Notes: a model not told the origin generated them from the sequence alone. Shown: positions 12,826-23,086, numbered from the stretch's first letter. The stretch: DNA of 64,000 nt from Watersipora subatra (GCF_963576615.1 NC_088715.1:1442001-1506000); one strand, 5' to 3'. Made by a program: numbers and translations.

Positions 12826-14037
12826 CCCTAGGACACTTATATTTCGCTAGTATTTAGTTTCGTGAGTAGCATGCAGAGTAAAATTTCGCTGGAACTTAAT
12901 TTCGCAGCTCTGATGAGTGCGAAAATATAGTGATGTGAAAATAAATGCAGTGGAACAAACATTAGATTCCTCAAGTCCAGTTCACTGGTACGAAATATTT
13001 TTCAATTTGGGACTACCGTACTGTTTGGACTATAAACCGTTATTCTATATAAGCTACATGTGCTTTATTTTCCAAAAACGATAATAAAACAATACATAAG
13101 CCGCACCTTACTATAAGCCGCAGAACTAAGGACTGCTTTTTAACGCCATTTAAAACGGAAGAGTGCAAAACTGCACAGTTTCGTATTATCCGACGCTTTT
13201 TAACTTAGTGCCTAACAGGACAGTACCGTGAGGCATTGTTTCGTATTTTCTTTCACAGCTAAATGTGCACTAATTGGAGATTCCCGTTAGTGCGCCCTAG
13301 CGGTGAAAGAAAAAGCCATAGAAAATAAGCCACAATGAATAGCCCCAACCTTGTTGGCCTACCTATAAGCCGCTTGGCTCAAATCATCAAAAAAAAATAG
13401 CTGCTAATTGTCCGAAAAGTACGGTAGTTTGTATTTGTGAACCGCAGGTAGAAATGTGTAGACTAGATCCATAATGTAATTTGATCGCTTGCTGCCATTT
13501 GTTTCCTAGACTATCAATGACGTCAAAGCCGCAGTGACTGATCGGTACCAATATTAGAATTCAAGTATTTAAAGCACACGGTGCCGCGGTGGCCATTGCA
13601 CCGGGTTGTTATTGCTTTTGGTTGGTAATAAAATTCATCACCACAATAATAATTATTCAATTTTATGACTATTCCTACCAGACTGTCATCTTCATCAGTT
13701 ACAAATTCATTGACTAAACTAATATCATCATCTTCTTCATTTGTTTAGGCTTTTCCAAAAAAAATTTATTATCTTAATTTGTTTTGCCAAGCTGCTCAGT
13801 CGGTGTATTAGCTATAATGAGTTTAGCAAAACTTGCCCAATGAGCCAACCACACATGAAAATTGCCTGCATTTCTAATATGACGATTTCATTGTGAATAT
13901 CAATGAAGAAAGCCATTTATTTTCGCGTTTTCGTTCGTTCGTTATGATAGTTTAGTTTCGCTCATGAAATCTTCGCGAGGGGCTGTTGCCGCGAAAACGC
14001 GAAAGTTAGATGCCGCGAATACATAAGTGTCCTAGGG
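12826..14037. mobile_element. TA-flanked DNA transposon, CCCTAGGACACTTAT family, copy 1
   Basis: Both ends, read inward, start CCCTAGGACACTTAT, with TA at 12824-12825 and 14038-14039. The right end carries CG-rich words such as CGCGAAAACGCGAAAG. Copies at 32998-34204 and 51999-52417 share both ends. A 409-bp MITE is nested at 13016-13424. I see no transposase, so it is a non-autonomous Tc1/mariner-like family. Confidence 0.75.
13016..13424. mobile_element. Nested MITE with CCGTACT...AGTACGG ends
   Basis: The element starts CCGTACTGTTTGGACTATAA and ends GTCCGAAAAGTACGG, with TA on each side. The sister copy at 32998-34204 has the uninterrupted site (CAACTAGTTTG where this copy has GACTA, the insert, then TAGTTTG), so the insertion point and its TA duplication are visible directly. 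The interior carries several ATAAGCCGC words. Confidence 0.75.
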
Positions 14038-14039
14038 TA

Positions 14040-15047
14040 TTCAACATACATGTACTTACTTGAGTCTTTAAATATTTTCATTAACTATTTACTGTTTGTG
14101 ATTGATTAGTAGTAAAATATAATATAAAGCATTGTATTTAGTACCTATACATGTTAATCAAAAATGGATATTTATCTTGAGTTCTATTTATTTGTAGCAA
14201 CATGAATTGTATAAAGGTTTATTTTATAAAAAATTGCTATTTGTCATATTACTGCCAGTGGTCACGGTGTGAATATTTATAATGCCCGAGGCCATTCTGT
14301 TACTAGTAAAAGTAACATAATGTTTGTTATATTATTATATAAAATTAAGCAGCTAAACTTCACTTTAACTAATAAACAGAAACTAGCCAATTACAAGACT
14401 GTCAAACCAGCCAATTATGAAGCTGCAGTAACAACTAGCTTCTGTTCCTTTATTCAATATCTGATAAATTCATCATGAATCACTGTTTGAGTAACTCTTA
14501 TTCAGCTCAGCCAATCAGGAGACAGATAACATCATTATAACCAGCTACAAGCTAAAAAGAAGCCTGTAGTAGTCAGAGCAGGTCACAAACAAAATAGCAA
14601 CCGGTAAGTATAACTTATATATTATATTAGCATATGTTGATCTTGTACTTACTGGGAATAATTGAGTAGATGAGGAGAGACACTGAGTCAGTTGGATTAT
14701 AATATAACTCTGACCTCCTGAGACTATCACTATCTACCCTGAGGAGACTTATAGAGTCTGTCATGTAGTGAGGTTAAGTTAAGGTCAGGAGGCTCTGGTC
14801 TCATTCCTAAGTTATAATCAGACCAGCAAACACTTCCTACTGCAGATAATTCATGTTTCTCAGCTCTTCCAGAGTCTGACTTTCCTGGCCTTATTTATAT
14901 ACTCTGTAAATATCCAGGGTTCACCTGCAGCCACTCTGTAATGGTTGGCAGCTTTCCAAGTCAGCAATTGAGTCACATTTTGTTCTCATTTCTCTATCAT
15001 ATTTTACTGTATGCAGCAGCTAATAAAGTGCAGTACATATTTTACAG
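14040..15047 (+). other. 5' region and probable 5' UTR intron of the ankyrin gene
   Basis: A strong donor (GGTAAGTATAAC, GT at 14604-14605) and an acceptor (TATTTTACAG, AG at 15046-15047) suggest a noncoding first exon ending at 14603 and an intron of about 444 bp before the coding exon. The start of transcription is not recognisable, and the rest shows no coding signal. Confidence 0.4.
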
Positions 15048-15053
15048 TTAAAC

Positions 15054-15729
15054 ATGGAAGGCCTGCTGAAGGATTATGTTCGAGATAGAAATATAGAGAT
15101 TCAAGGGTTGAAGGTAGCCTTAGAGACTGTCCAACCAGCTGAGCTATTGAGGTTACTGATTACTATAGAGCATGACTCATACTCAGCTATTATGGTGGCT
15201 GTAGAAGGAGGCCACGCAAATATCTGTCGTCTGCTTCTTTCAGCAATTAGAAAAACAGCAGACGAGTTGCTATGGATGAAGAAGGATGGATGGACTGTAC
15301 TACATATTGCTGTAAGGAGGGGATACAGTGAGTGTGTAGAATTACTGATAAACACAGTGAGTGAAGATAGGAAGTACGAGTTTGTAGCTGAGAAGACTAA
15401 ATACGGTAACACAGCTATAGCACTGGCTGCGGGGTGTGGAAGTAGCAAGTGTATAGAGTCTCTCCTCTACACCTTCTCCTCAATACAGAGAGACTCCCTA
15501 TTAAACATACAGAATAACGGCCTCTACACTCCACTACACTATGCAGCATGCAATGGAAATACAACTGCTCTAAAGGTCATGCTAGAATCTATGTCTTTAG
15601 TGACTGTCTCTTCACTCCTTAACATAAAGAATAAATTCAACCGTACTCCATTGGAGGAAGCTCAGTATTGGACGAAGAAGGAGTCATCAAAGCTATTAAA
15701 GAGATGGCAGCTTGGCTCAGTAGTAGAAG
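15054..15729 (+). CDS. Ankyrin-repeat / coiled-coil protein, coding exon 1
   Basis: This exon encodes about 225 residues with five ankyrin-type repeats. A divergent one lies near residues 41-65 (VAVEGGH...CRLLL), followed by 79-102 (GWTVLHIAVRRGY...ELLI), 118-140 (GNTAIALAAGCGS...SLL), 157-179 (YTPLHYAACNGN) and a capping one at 196-216 (NRTPLEEAQ). Ankyrin repeats are protein-binding scaffolds, probably cytosolic here because no signal peptide or membrane segment is visible. I chose the ATG just after a good acceptor at 15047. A donor at 15730 (GAAG then GTAGGATT) leaves a phase-1 end, matching the downstream exons. Reading past the donor gives 18 further residues unlike an ankyrin repeat before a stop, so splicing is more likely. 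The specific function is unknown; the architecture resembles innate-immune or scaffolding proteins only in general outline. Confidence 0.8.
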
Positions 15730-15731
15730 GT

Positions 15732-16964
15732 AGGATTGTTATACAGTGTGATACCAGCTACTCACTTGAACTGTTCTATTGCTAAACACTTCAGTCTCAG
15801 CAACTTTCTACGGAAAATCTAAACTAAATGCTAGTAATTCATTATATACATTTACTGTGGAACCCTGTGACATACCCTGGATAATTGCATCTCTATTTAC
15901 CTGTAAACTCACTGAGTCTTGCATAGAAAGAGTGGTGCTTGTCTCCAGCCTCCATCTGAACAGTTTATAGTCTGAGTATTTAAATTAATATTAATAGTCA
16001 AAACTGGTACGATTGAAGTGATGTTAGCAGCTCTTTAAATATCAACTCCTTGTGGCAGACTCAGCAGTTTGGCTTTCGTGTTCCACACTATTCTGTCTGT
16101 TAAAATTTCTGTATTTTGAAATGTCTGAGATGTGAAAAATTTAACGCAATATTAATGATACTATGATTATTGTATGTAGTGGTAGACTAGTGAGTCATTC
16201 CTTTAAAGTTGGAAGTAAAACATTGCACTCCTTTGTTATGTAAGTCAGCTAATCATGAGTGTCAGCTTTTTTACTACAGCTAATCATCTATGCAGTAGTT
16301 TTTGAGGGGAAGTAGAAAGTATTATCACCATGTTTTACACTGCTGTAGAATATCTACAGAATTTTAATTGTTGAATAGTTTAGGTTTGCTAAGACTCTAT
16401 CGTTTGTCATGTTTAGCAGTAAACTGAATAACAAACCAAAGTAGTGTACATATTGTAGCAGCCTCTTGCTTTAATATTCAGTTGTTAAATCTATAACAAT
16501 AGTAATCTTCGATATAAAAATTAAAATCAATTTAGTTGATTTGCTGTTGTTATGAACTATAAGACAACGTGTGATCGAATTTTCTAAGGCAGAAACAGCT
16601 AGTATGATGTTGAGTTTAGGATAAATTTCATGTTTGCTGATGCTGCTTAAAGAACTTGTTACAAAATAACGGCAACATTTATTTTCATCAGATGCATTCA
16701 ACCTATCTTCCATTAACACCTGTAGGTATGAAATGATGTTTTATTTTTTATTTTTACTGAACAACAAATATTGTGGTATGTTTAAATTGGCTGACAATAA
16801 CTACAAAGTTTTATAACTTTTTAAAGATTTCATGTGTTCTGTACAATCGCGAATGGCTTCTACGCCTGAACCACTAAGTCACATGTGTCAAACTCACAGC
16901 CGGGGGCCACATCCGGGGGCCACATCCGGTCCACCTTGTGATCATATCTTGCCGCAAGATCATT
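15732..16964. other. Intron sequence, left of the retrotransposon
   Basis: AT-rich sequence inside the first coding intron of the ankyrin gene. No coiled-coil-like exon was found here. A hAT-like terminus occurs at 16876-16935. Confidence 0.4.
16876..16935. mobile_element. Possible hAT terminus (orphan end)
   Basis: TGTGTCAAACTCACAGCC followed by GGGGGCCACATCCGG resembles the widespread hAT end in which GTGTCAAACTC is followed by GGGCCACAT. A 14-bp segment (CCGGGGGCCACATC) is tandemly duplicated. I found no matching opposite end on either side of the retrotransposon, so this is a fragment or a chance resemblance. Confidence 0.35.
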
Positions 16965-16977
16965 TATTATTATTATT
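16965..16977. repeat. (ATT)n tract at the 3' end of the non-LTR element
   Basis: Short ATT repeat directly beside the 3' end of the minus-strand retrotransposon. A longer ATT/TAA tract lies at its other end (20393-20434), consistent with insertion into a TAA microsatellite. Confidence 0.7.
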
Positions 16978-17085
16978 GTAAAAGTTTTTCTTCACAGTCG
17001 TGTGGTGGTAGGTGACTGGTTGTAGTCCATGTTGAGTCCGGGTCTTAACAAAAGGCCAAAGGATCAACCATCTTCCTCAACTCCA

Positions 17086-18792
17086 CTAAGAGAGGACCTT
17101 CCTCAAAATGTGAGCCGTTCCTAAGATGGCCGTCTTCTGTATAGTCTCAAAAGACATGTTCACTCCCACCTCCGCCAAGTATGCTACATGCCTCATTGAT
17201 ATTGTTCCAAGTGCACCAATTACTATTGGTATCACTTCGGTCTTCACCTTCCACAGTCTGTTTATCTCGAACCCAAGCTCTTTGTAGTTACCAATCTTCT
17301 CATCTTCCTTCTGTACTACCCTTGTGTCTCCAGGTATTGCTATGTCTATGACCTGGCACAGTTTGGTTTCTTTATTTATAAGTATAAGGTCTGGTCTTCT
17401 AGCTTCAATAACCTTGTCTGTTTGCACATTGAAGTCCCATAACAGCGTAACTTTCTCGTTCTCCAATACAGCTTCTGCACGGTGGTCGTACCATTTTGCT
17501 GTGTGGGGCAACTCATGTTTCTTACATATGCTCCATTGCACTGCACTTGCCACTTTGTCATGCCACCCTTTATATTTTGTCTGTGCGATCTTACTGCATT
17601 CGATGACTATGTGGGACACTGTTTCATCTTTCTGCTTGCACAATCTGCATTTCGGATTGTTTGTTGACTTTTCTATCTTGGCTTTCCTATAGTTGGTTCG
17701 TAATGCTTGATCCTGGGCAGCAATTATCAGGCTTTCAGTCTCTCGTTTGAGACATCCCCTCTTCATCCATTGCCATGTCTCCTTTGCAGCTTGATCTTCT
17801 GTCTGTCTTAGATGTTGTCCGTTTATTGGTTTATCATGCCAGTTTTGCTTTCGTTCAGTTTTCTGATGATTTCTATACTCTTGTCGTCCATCTTCACTGT
17901 TGGTATTTATGATCTTACCTGCTGTTCTTATAAATTCGACTGGGCTGCCTTCTGTGTACTTTTTCAGACTGTGACTTTCGTAATTCACAGTTTCCTCAAC
18001 ACTCATTAATCCCCTTCCTCCTTGGTCTCTTTCAACATATACTCTATCTACATCGGATCTTGGATGAAGACCTTTATGCATTGTCATCAGTTTCCGCGTC
18101 CTTCTGTCCAGTTGCTGTAACTCAGCCTTCGTCCACTGAATAATCCCTGCTCTGTATCTGTAAAAGGACACAGCCCATGTATTGATAGCGGCAATGAGAT
18201 TTCCAGCAGTCAGCTTTGATTTCAGCACTTTCATAAGCCTGTGAATGTATTCCTTCTTGATCTTAGCTTTCATTTCAGATTGTTTTATGTCATCTGCCTC
18301 CATAACTCCTAAATATCTGTAGCTTTCATTATCTTCTAGTTCATGGATTTCTGTTTCATTTGGTAGCATGATATTTCCTCTGCCATTTAATTTCCCTCTT
18401 ACCATGGTGATGGTAGCTCACTTATCTAATCCAAACTCCATACCAATGTCATCCCTGAAGATTCTCACTGTGTGTATCAGTGTCTCAATCTCATTCTTGT
18501 TCTTCCCATACAGTTTCAGGTCATCCATATACTGTAGATGGTTAACTGCACATTTGTTTTTGAGATGGTACGCTGGTTTAACTTTGCGCAGTACAGTTGT
18601 GAGGGGTATCATTGACATCACAAACATCAAAGGAAAAAGACTGCCCCCTGAAAGATACCTCGGTTGATCGATACTTTTCCTAGTTCTTTCCCTCCACTTT
18701 CCAGCTCTGTTTTCCATTGTTTTATACCTGCTGTCATGAACCTCTTGATGTTTTCTGAGATCCCTAACATATCCATTAATTTGATTATCCAT
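17086..18792 (-). pseudogene. Retrotransposon ORF, C-terminal half: RT motifs B-C, zinc knuckle, endonuclease
   Basis: One reading frame, broken by a TGA at 18418-18420. Its upstream part (18421-18792) holds the end of RT motif B (SLFPLMF) and the catalytic YMDD box (about 18520-18531). The downstream 439 residues hold an RT thumb-like region, then CRLC...H...C at residues 253-270 (a CX2CX8HX4C knuckle), then the endonuclease with RRPD at 336-339, IDIAIPGD at 353-360 and a K...NYKEL segment at 370-377. The P-D...D residues expected for this endonuclease are present. The frame ends at 17086, about 100 bp before the TAA tract. Confidence 0.85.
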
Positions 18793-18896
18793 GAGTGGGG
18801 AACCATATCATACGCTTTTCTGTAGTCGATCCATCCCATCATCAAGTTGGTTTTTCTTGCCTTACTGTCTTTCATAACACACTTGTCTATTATCAA
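18627..18896 (-). pseudogene. Retrotransposon ORF, RT motif A segment (shifted frame)
   Basis: This segment is in a different frame from its neighbours. It carries RT motif A (WIDYRKAYD, containing a catalytic aspartate) and the start of motif B (GIFQG). Frameshifts separate it from the upstream segment near 18915 and from the downstream segment inside motif B near 18640. A TAA also interrupts the homologous frame at its upstream edge. Confidence 0.75.
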
Positions 18897-19756
18897 TTAA
18901 TCTTTAGTTCCACGACTTTTCTACCACAGCCCTTCTGTTCCCATGGTAGTAGTTCATTTCTCTCCAGGTGTTCATTAATGCTGTCCGAGAACATTGCAGT
19001 CAGTGCTTTGTACATTATTGGCAGGCAGGTAATCGGTCTATAGTTTGATGGTATGTTGCCTTTGCTTGCATCCTTAAGTATTAGCACCGTTCTTCCTGTT
19101 GTCATCCATAATGTCGGAGTGCCTCTCTTGATAATCTCATTCATCTGATTTACAATTCTTGTGTGAAGAGCTGTGAAGTTTTTGACCCAGTAGCCCTGTA
19201 CTCCATCCGTTCCAGCGGCTTTCCATGGTGACAATCTTCCAAGGGTTCTTTTTAGTCCCACAACGTTGATCTCCATATCAGTTTGTTTCTCTAAATCTTT
19301 GTAGTCATGTTCAGCCTCCTTGATCCATTTGGCATCTTCTTCATGAGTGTGCGGTTTTGCCCATATGTTACTCCAGAACTCTAGAGCAACATTGGGCTCA
19401 GGCGGTGGTATCTGTTTCTGTTGTTTACCTTCTAGGCTTTGATAGAATCGTTTTTGGTCTGTTCCAAATAGATGGTTTGTATGAAACTGATTCACTCTGT
19501 CAGAATATCTCTTAATCTTTGCAGCTGTGGATGTCACTCTCTGTTTAAGTTTCTCAATCACTCGGTCTATTCCTTTTTTCTTCAGCCAATAACCTTGCTC
19601 TAATTCTCTTGTGATGAATTGCCTACCTTCTTTGATGTTATTCATCTTTGCTAGATCTTTACGTGTTTCCTCAAGTTTTCTTTCTAGTCTCATTTTCCAT
19701 GCCGGTATTTGGGTTCTCCTGCCACCGGTTTTCTGTCCTTTCTGTAATCTTTTCAT
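18893..19756 (-). pseudogene. Retrotransposon ORF, N-terminal part of the RT domain
   Basis: About 287 residues: a basic, helical lead-in, then early RT motifs (LSPWKAAGTDGVQGYWVK and SNYRPITCLP). The upstream segment at 19841-20266 is in the same frame, separated only by TGA stops near 19838 and 19769. The segment loses frame near 18915. Confidence 0.8.
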
Positions 19757-19840
19757 TACCAGCCATGCTCATGCATATATCAAGTCGTTTGTACCTCCAA
19801 TATCAGTGGTGTCAATAAACCCGATCGCCTGATTGATCAT

Positions 19841-20266
19841 TCATGTTTCCTTCCTGATCTTATCTTTCGGTATCTTCTTTAATTTTGGCATATTTCGCTT
19901 TTGCTCCAGTCCCTCAATGATGTCTTTGAGGCGATTGATTATCTCTCTCTGTTCTTCACCCGATGTTGGTCTTTCGATTGGCGTCTCTATTCTTTCCATA
20001 GTAATGTCGCTCTCCATTACTTCTTCAACTGCATCAATATGTTCATTTACATTGTTCTGAATCAGAGCGTTTGTTGGTGTCGTTGTTACTCTCTGTCTTA
20101 TCTCTTCTATCTCCAAGTCGGACATCAGTCCGTTTCTTTTGATGACTCTGACTTGATCTGCTATCCTTTGATCTGTTGTGCTGAACCATCCTCGATCTTT
20201 CCATATCTGATGCATCCTTTTCATGTATCCTCTCTTCTCTGGTTGACTTTGGTAGTAGCATTCCAT
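19841..20266 (-). pseudogene. Retrotransposon ORF, N-terminal charged region
   Basis: About 141 residues rich in Glu, Arg, Lys and Ile, including a helical stretch near REIINRLKDIIEGLEQKR. I do not see a clear N-terminal zinc finger. It lies in frame with the RT segment and belongs to the same element by position and orientation. Its true start may lie further upstream, near 20370. Confidence 0.6.
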
Positions 20267-20392
20267 TGCATTGATATTGTTTATATGTGTCCATTCTTTC
20301 CTCTTCTCATTGTGATTAGTTGTCCCAGTAACAGGTTGACGACCGCTCCTTGCCTGGGGGGCACAGGTGAGCTGCTGAGCAAGAGTTGACAG

Positions 20393-20434
20393 TTAATAAT
20401 AATAATAATTATTATTATTATTATTATTATTATT
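20393..20434. repeat. (TAA)n/(ATT)n microsatellite at the 5' end of the non-LTR element
   Basis: TAA units switch to ATT units part way along, so the tract is nearly palindromic. It flanks the element's 5' end and pairs with the shorter ATT tract at 16965-16977. Confidence 0.85.
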
Positions 20435-20435
20435 G

Positions 20436-21566
20436 GTATTCGTTGCCAATCGATATGGAGCACTGTTAGTGGAATGCTGCACAGAACTAAGGATCTCCTA
20501 ATCCATCACTTTAGCTGCCTTTGATGAGTACTTCTTGCGTCAACTTAGCTTGAAGTTTGTTTCAGAGGGATATTCCAGTCTGTTTTTATCCATATTTATG
20601 TTCCAAAAACATTTAGTTTTATTGTGTTCAATAAGTGTTTATCTTGCTCAGCCCGTAACCTAGATGGTGTTTGGATTGTTTTCCCCTTTGACAATTGAGT
20701 TTGAAATTTCTGCACTAGGTGCTATTCCAATGCATCTAGTGTGGTTAGTTGCTATTTGTCTAAAGAAAGAAGCACGCTCTCTTATTGTTCGAATTACAGA
20801 GGGTGTATTGAACCTTTGTCAATAAAATCATCGTCAAGCGACAATCATCGTCAAGTCTTACCTCTCGAGAAGCCCAAGCAAATAAATAGCTTTTGGCTAG
20901 CTGAATAGGTCAGGCGCTACTAATACTTTGCAGGACCTCACCTCTGAAAAAAAGCAGCAAAGCTTAACAGCCGCCTGCCAGCCTTGCTCTCTGCTCGCGT
21001 CTGCTTGCCAGGGGCATCTGTTGGTGCTTGAGTCTGTGTATGCCTGCACCTGGCTGTGTCTTTTCACTACCGAGTTGACTACGATAACTTGCTTTTGCCG
21101 CCTGGCACACAATGGTAGTGCATTCAGGTCGTGAAATTATTGAGTCCATTGCTTTGCCTACAAGCAAGCCTGTCCACTCTTGTCGAGTCAACAAATGATT
21201 ACACTCTTTTGCCGCCAAGTCGTCTACGACGTCACATTTTCTGCAGTCAATTCTTTGCCTCGATTCCGCTCACGTTTAATCTGTCTATCAGCCTGTCTGT
21301 CTCTTTCAGCTAGTTTACGAAAATATCTGCCAGCCAGATAGCCCGTCTGATCAAGCCGGTTTTTAAGCTTGTCTCTCGAGGCTCATGTTTGAGCTCTGCT
21401 GCCCATGCCTGCTGGGCCAGCCTGCTTCTCAGCGTGCCTGCTTCTACACCCCTCTGTCTCTTCACAACTCTGCCTTCACACCCCTTTTCTTTTTGGCCTT
21501 CTACATCTACTCGTGTATCTAAGATTCTACCTACTATCTGCAGGTTCTTTTTTCACTATGTTGTAG
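20436..21566. other. Intron sequence, right of the retrotransposon, with a pyrimidine-rich block
   Basis: About 20940-21540 is richer in G+C and strongly biased to C and T on this strand, with recurring CCTGCT/TGCCTG words. It looks unlike the AT-rich surroundings. Short open frames occur on both strands but none resembles a known protein. It could be an old retroposon or intronic low-complexity sequence. Confidence 0.4.
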
Positions 21567-21629
21567 AGTTGGATGACGCTAAACAACAGATTAAAACACT
21601 GCAAATAAAGACTGAGCAGCAGGCAGGAG
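21567..21629 (+). CDS. Ankyrin/coiled-coil gene, cassette exon 2
   Basis: A 63-nt exon with acceptor TTGTAG and donor GGAG|GTAACT. Read in phase 1 it gives a coiled-coil segment containing LDDAKQQIKTLQIKTEQQ. Both ends are phase 1, so it could be skipped without a frameshift. Its flanking introns and first part are clearly homologous to those of the next exon, showing tandem exon duplication. Confidence 0.7.
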
Positions 21630-21851
21630 GTAACTTCCTATGTAAATGTCTTACTGGTCCATTGTTAGTACAGTACTGATGAAGAAATTAAATCACTTCT
21701 GTAACTGACAACGCATATGATTGCCTTGTTATCAGGTGAATGTGCTAAGGTAATTCTAAGCACCAGTTTGTTCAGCACTTTTTGTGATTGTCAAATGCAA
21801 GCAGTAAAATTGTTGCATATTTATCAGCGGGTTTTTTTCACTTTGTTGTAG

Positions 21852-21980
21852 CATTGGATGTCGCTAGACAACAAATAAAAACACTGCAAGTTGGAAGTGA
21901 CCAGAAACTCTCTGCTCTACAAAGAAATTGTGACCAGAAAGTCTTAGCGCTACAGAGACAAACTCAGCAGCAGGCAGAAG
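21852..21980 (+). CDS. Ankyrin/coiled-coil gene, cassette exon 3
   Basis: A 129-nt exon, phase 1 at both ends (acceptor TTTGTTGTAG, donor GAAG|GTAACT). It starts like exon 2 (LDVARQQIKTLQ). It then has 66 nt more than exon 2, made of two 11-residue units of the form xDQKxxALQRx. An 11-residue (hendecad) period is common in coiled coils. Both splice junctions and downstream intron bases match exon 2 closely. Confidence 0.7.
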
Positions 21981-22169
21981 GTAACTTCCTATGTCATTGT
22001 CTCATTAGCTCATTGTTAGTATAGAACTTAGGGAGAGAAGTCAGTTACTTTTGTAAATGGTTATGCATGTCATGGTCAGAGTAGGCAGATTTATTTACAT
22101 CCAACCACAAATATAAGCAGTAACAGTGTGGCACATGTATCAGAAAGTTTCGCACCCTGACTTTTACAG

Positions 22170-22265
22170 CATTGGTTGAGTCTAGACAGCAAGTTACAAC
22201 ACTACAGGAGGACAGTGAGAGGATGTCGTCATTAGTACAGGAAAAGGCTAGACAGCAGAGAGCAG
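22170..22265 (+). CDS. Ankyrin/coiled-coil gene, cassette exon 4
   Basis: A 96-nt exon, phase 1 at both ends (acceptor CTTTTACAG, donor GCAG|GTACTT). It encodes a coiled-coil segment that begins LVESRQQVTTLQ and contains SSLVQEKARQQ. The opening repeats the pattern of exons 2 and 3 (hydrophobic residue, two variable residues, A/S-R/K-QQ), so it is probably an older duplicate. Confidence 0.65.
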
Positions 22266-22666
22266 GTACTTTTATTTCTTATAAGCCCTATAAGATTATT
22301 TACTCTCCACCTCATATCTTGAATATCTAGTATCACCCAATGCTAGTAACCTATAAAATACCTACTAGTATATATTATACTAGCTGTGGTATTGCTCTGA
22401 TGGTCTGATTCTATAAGGTTGTTGTTGATCAATCATGACTCACTTTTAATAACTTTATGTAGATATGTTAAAGCTGCTTGAGTTACATAGTATGCAAGCA
22501 TTTACTGCATAGATTCATGGTGTTTAATCAGAATGGCAGCATTTTTCATTTTTACACTGCAATCAGCATATGTTGATAGAGATTTTTCATTGAATTCTTC
22601 CTGCTCAGCAGTAAAATTATTTCTCATTTATATAATACTCATAATGAAGAATGTCTGTTTATTCAG

Positions 22667-22723
22667 ATTTGGCTGCTACTCAGCAGAGGCTGGAACAATT
22701 GGCTGCGTACCTACATGCTCCAG
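22667..22723 (+). CDS. Ankyrin/coiled-coil gene, cassette exon 5
   Basis: A 57-nt exon, phase 1 at both ends (acceptor TTATTCAG, donor CCAG|GTGATA). It encodes a helical segment containing DLAATQQRLEQLAAYLHAP; the proline marks the end of the coil. No further exon of this gene could be recognised with confidence, so its 3' end is unknown. A candidate solo LTR starts about 27 bp downstream. Confidence 0.6.
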
Positions 22724-22749
22724 GTGATACGAGTTTGACAGGCAATCAA

Positions 22750-23083
22750 TGTCACGATCCGGACAGTTAACAGTGTAGTAGCCGAAGCTGACAATCTACC
22801 CACTCAGATACTAAAAGTTCTGGGTGACCTACGTTTTAGCCCAACCATACCGGTAAGACGATCCGAACCGACCAATATTCAGCTTGAAGAAAAATGTCTA
22901 GCCGACCATCAAGCTGGAGGTGCCAGCCTATGGTATATAAAGACACACAGGAGCCCCACTACGCAAGCATCATCAAAGTGATCACATGAGGTTGTTCTCT
23001 GTATTGTAATACATCCTGCTTGTATTTTATTTTTTTGATTAAATAAACTTATTCTTTCAACCTTCTCTCTTCATCCATATGCA
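22750..23083 (+). mobile_element. Candidate solo LTR
   Basis: The segment starts TGTCACGATCCGG, has a TATA-like TATATAA at 22934-22940 and an AATAAA at 23042-23047 near its end, the layout of an LTR with promoter and polyadenylation signal. CAATG occurs at both borders (22747-22751 and 23082-23086) but overlaps the TG start, so the exact ends are uncertain. No internal retroelement sequence adjoins it. Confidence 0.45.
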
Positions 23084-23086
23084 ATG

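Larger units (their letters stand above)
16978..20392 (-). mobile_element. Non-LTR retrotransposon with restriction-like endonuclease, R4/Dong-like, disrupted
   Basis: The minus strand carries, in order, an N-terminal charged region, a reverse transcriptase domain, a CCHC zinc knuckle and a restriction-like endonuclease. Such elements nick target DNA with the C-terminal endonuclease and reverse-transcribe their RNA at the nick. This domain order defines the R2/R4/NeSL/CRE group rather than elements with an apurinic-type endonuclease. TAA repeats at both ends recall Dong, an R4-clade element known to target TAA repeats. The copy is dead: at least four in-frame stops and two frameshifts are visible. 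It sits in an intron of the ankyrin gene in the opposite orientation. Ends are approximate. Confidence 0.85.

Noticed and set aside
15101-15448. 115-codon antisense open frame
   Set aside because: It lies opposite the ankyrin exon and has no domain; it is a shadow of the real coding strand.
20281-20463. Small open frame with a poly-isoleucine run
   Set aside because: It is the translation of the ATT microsatellite beside the retrotransposon.
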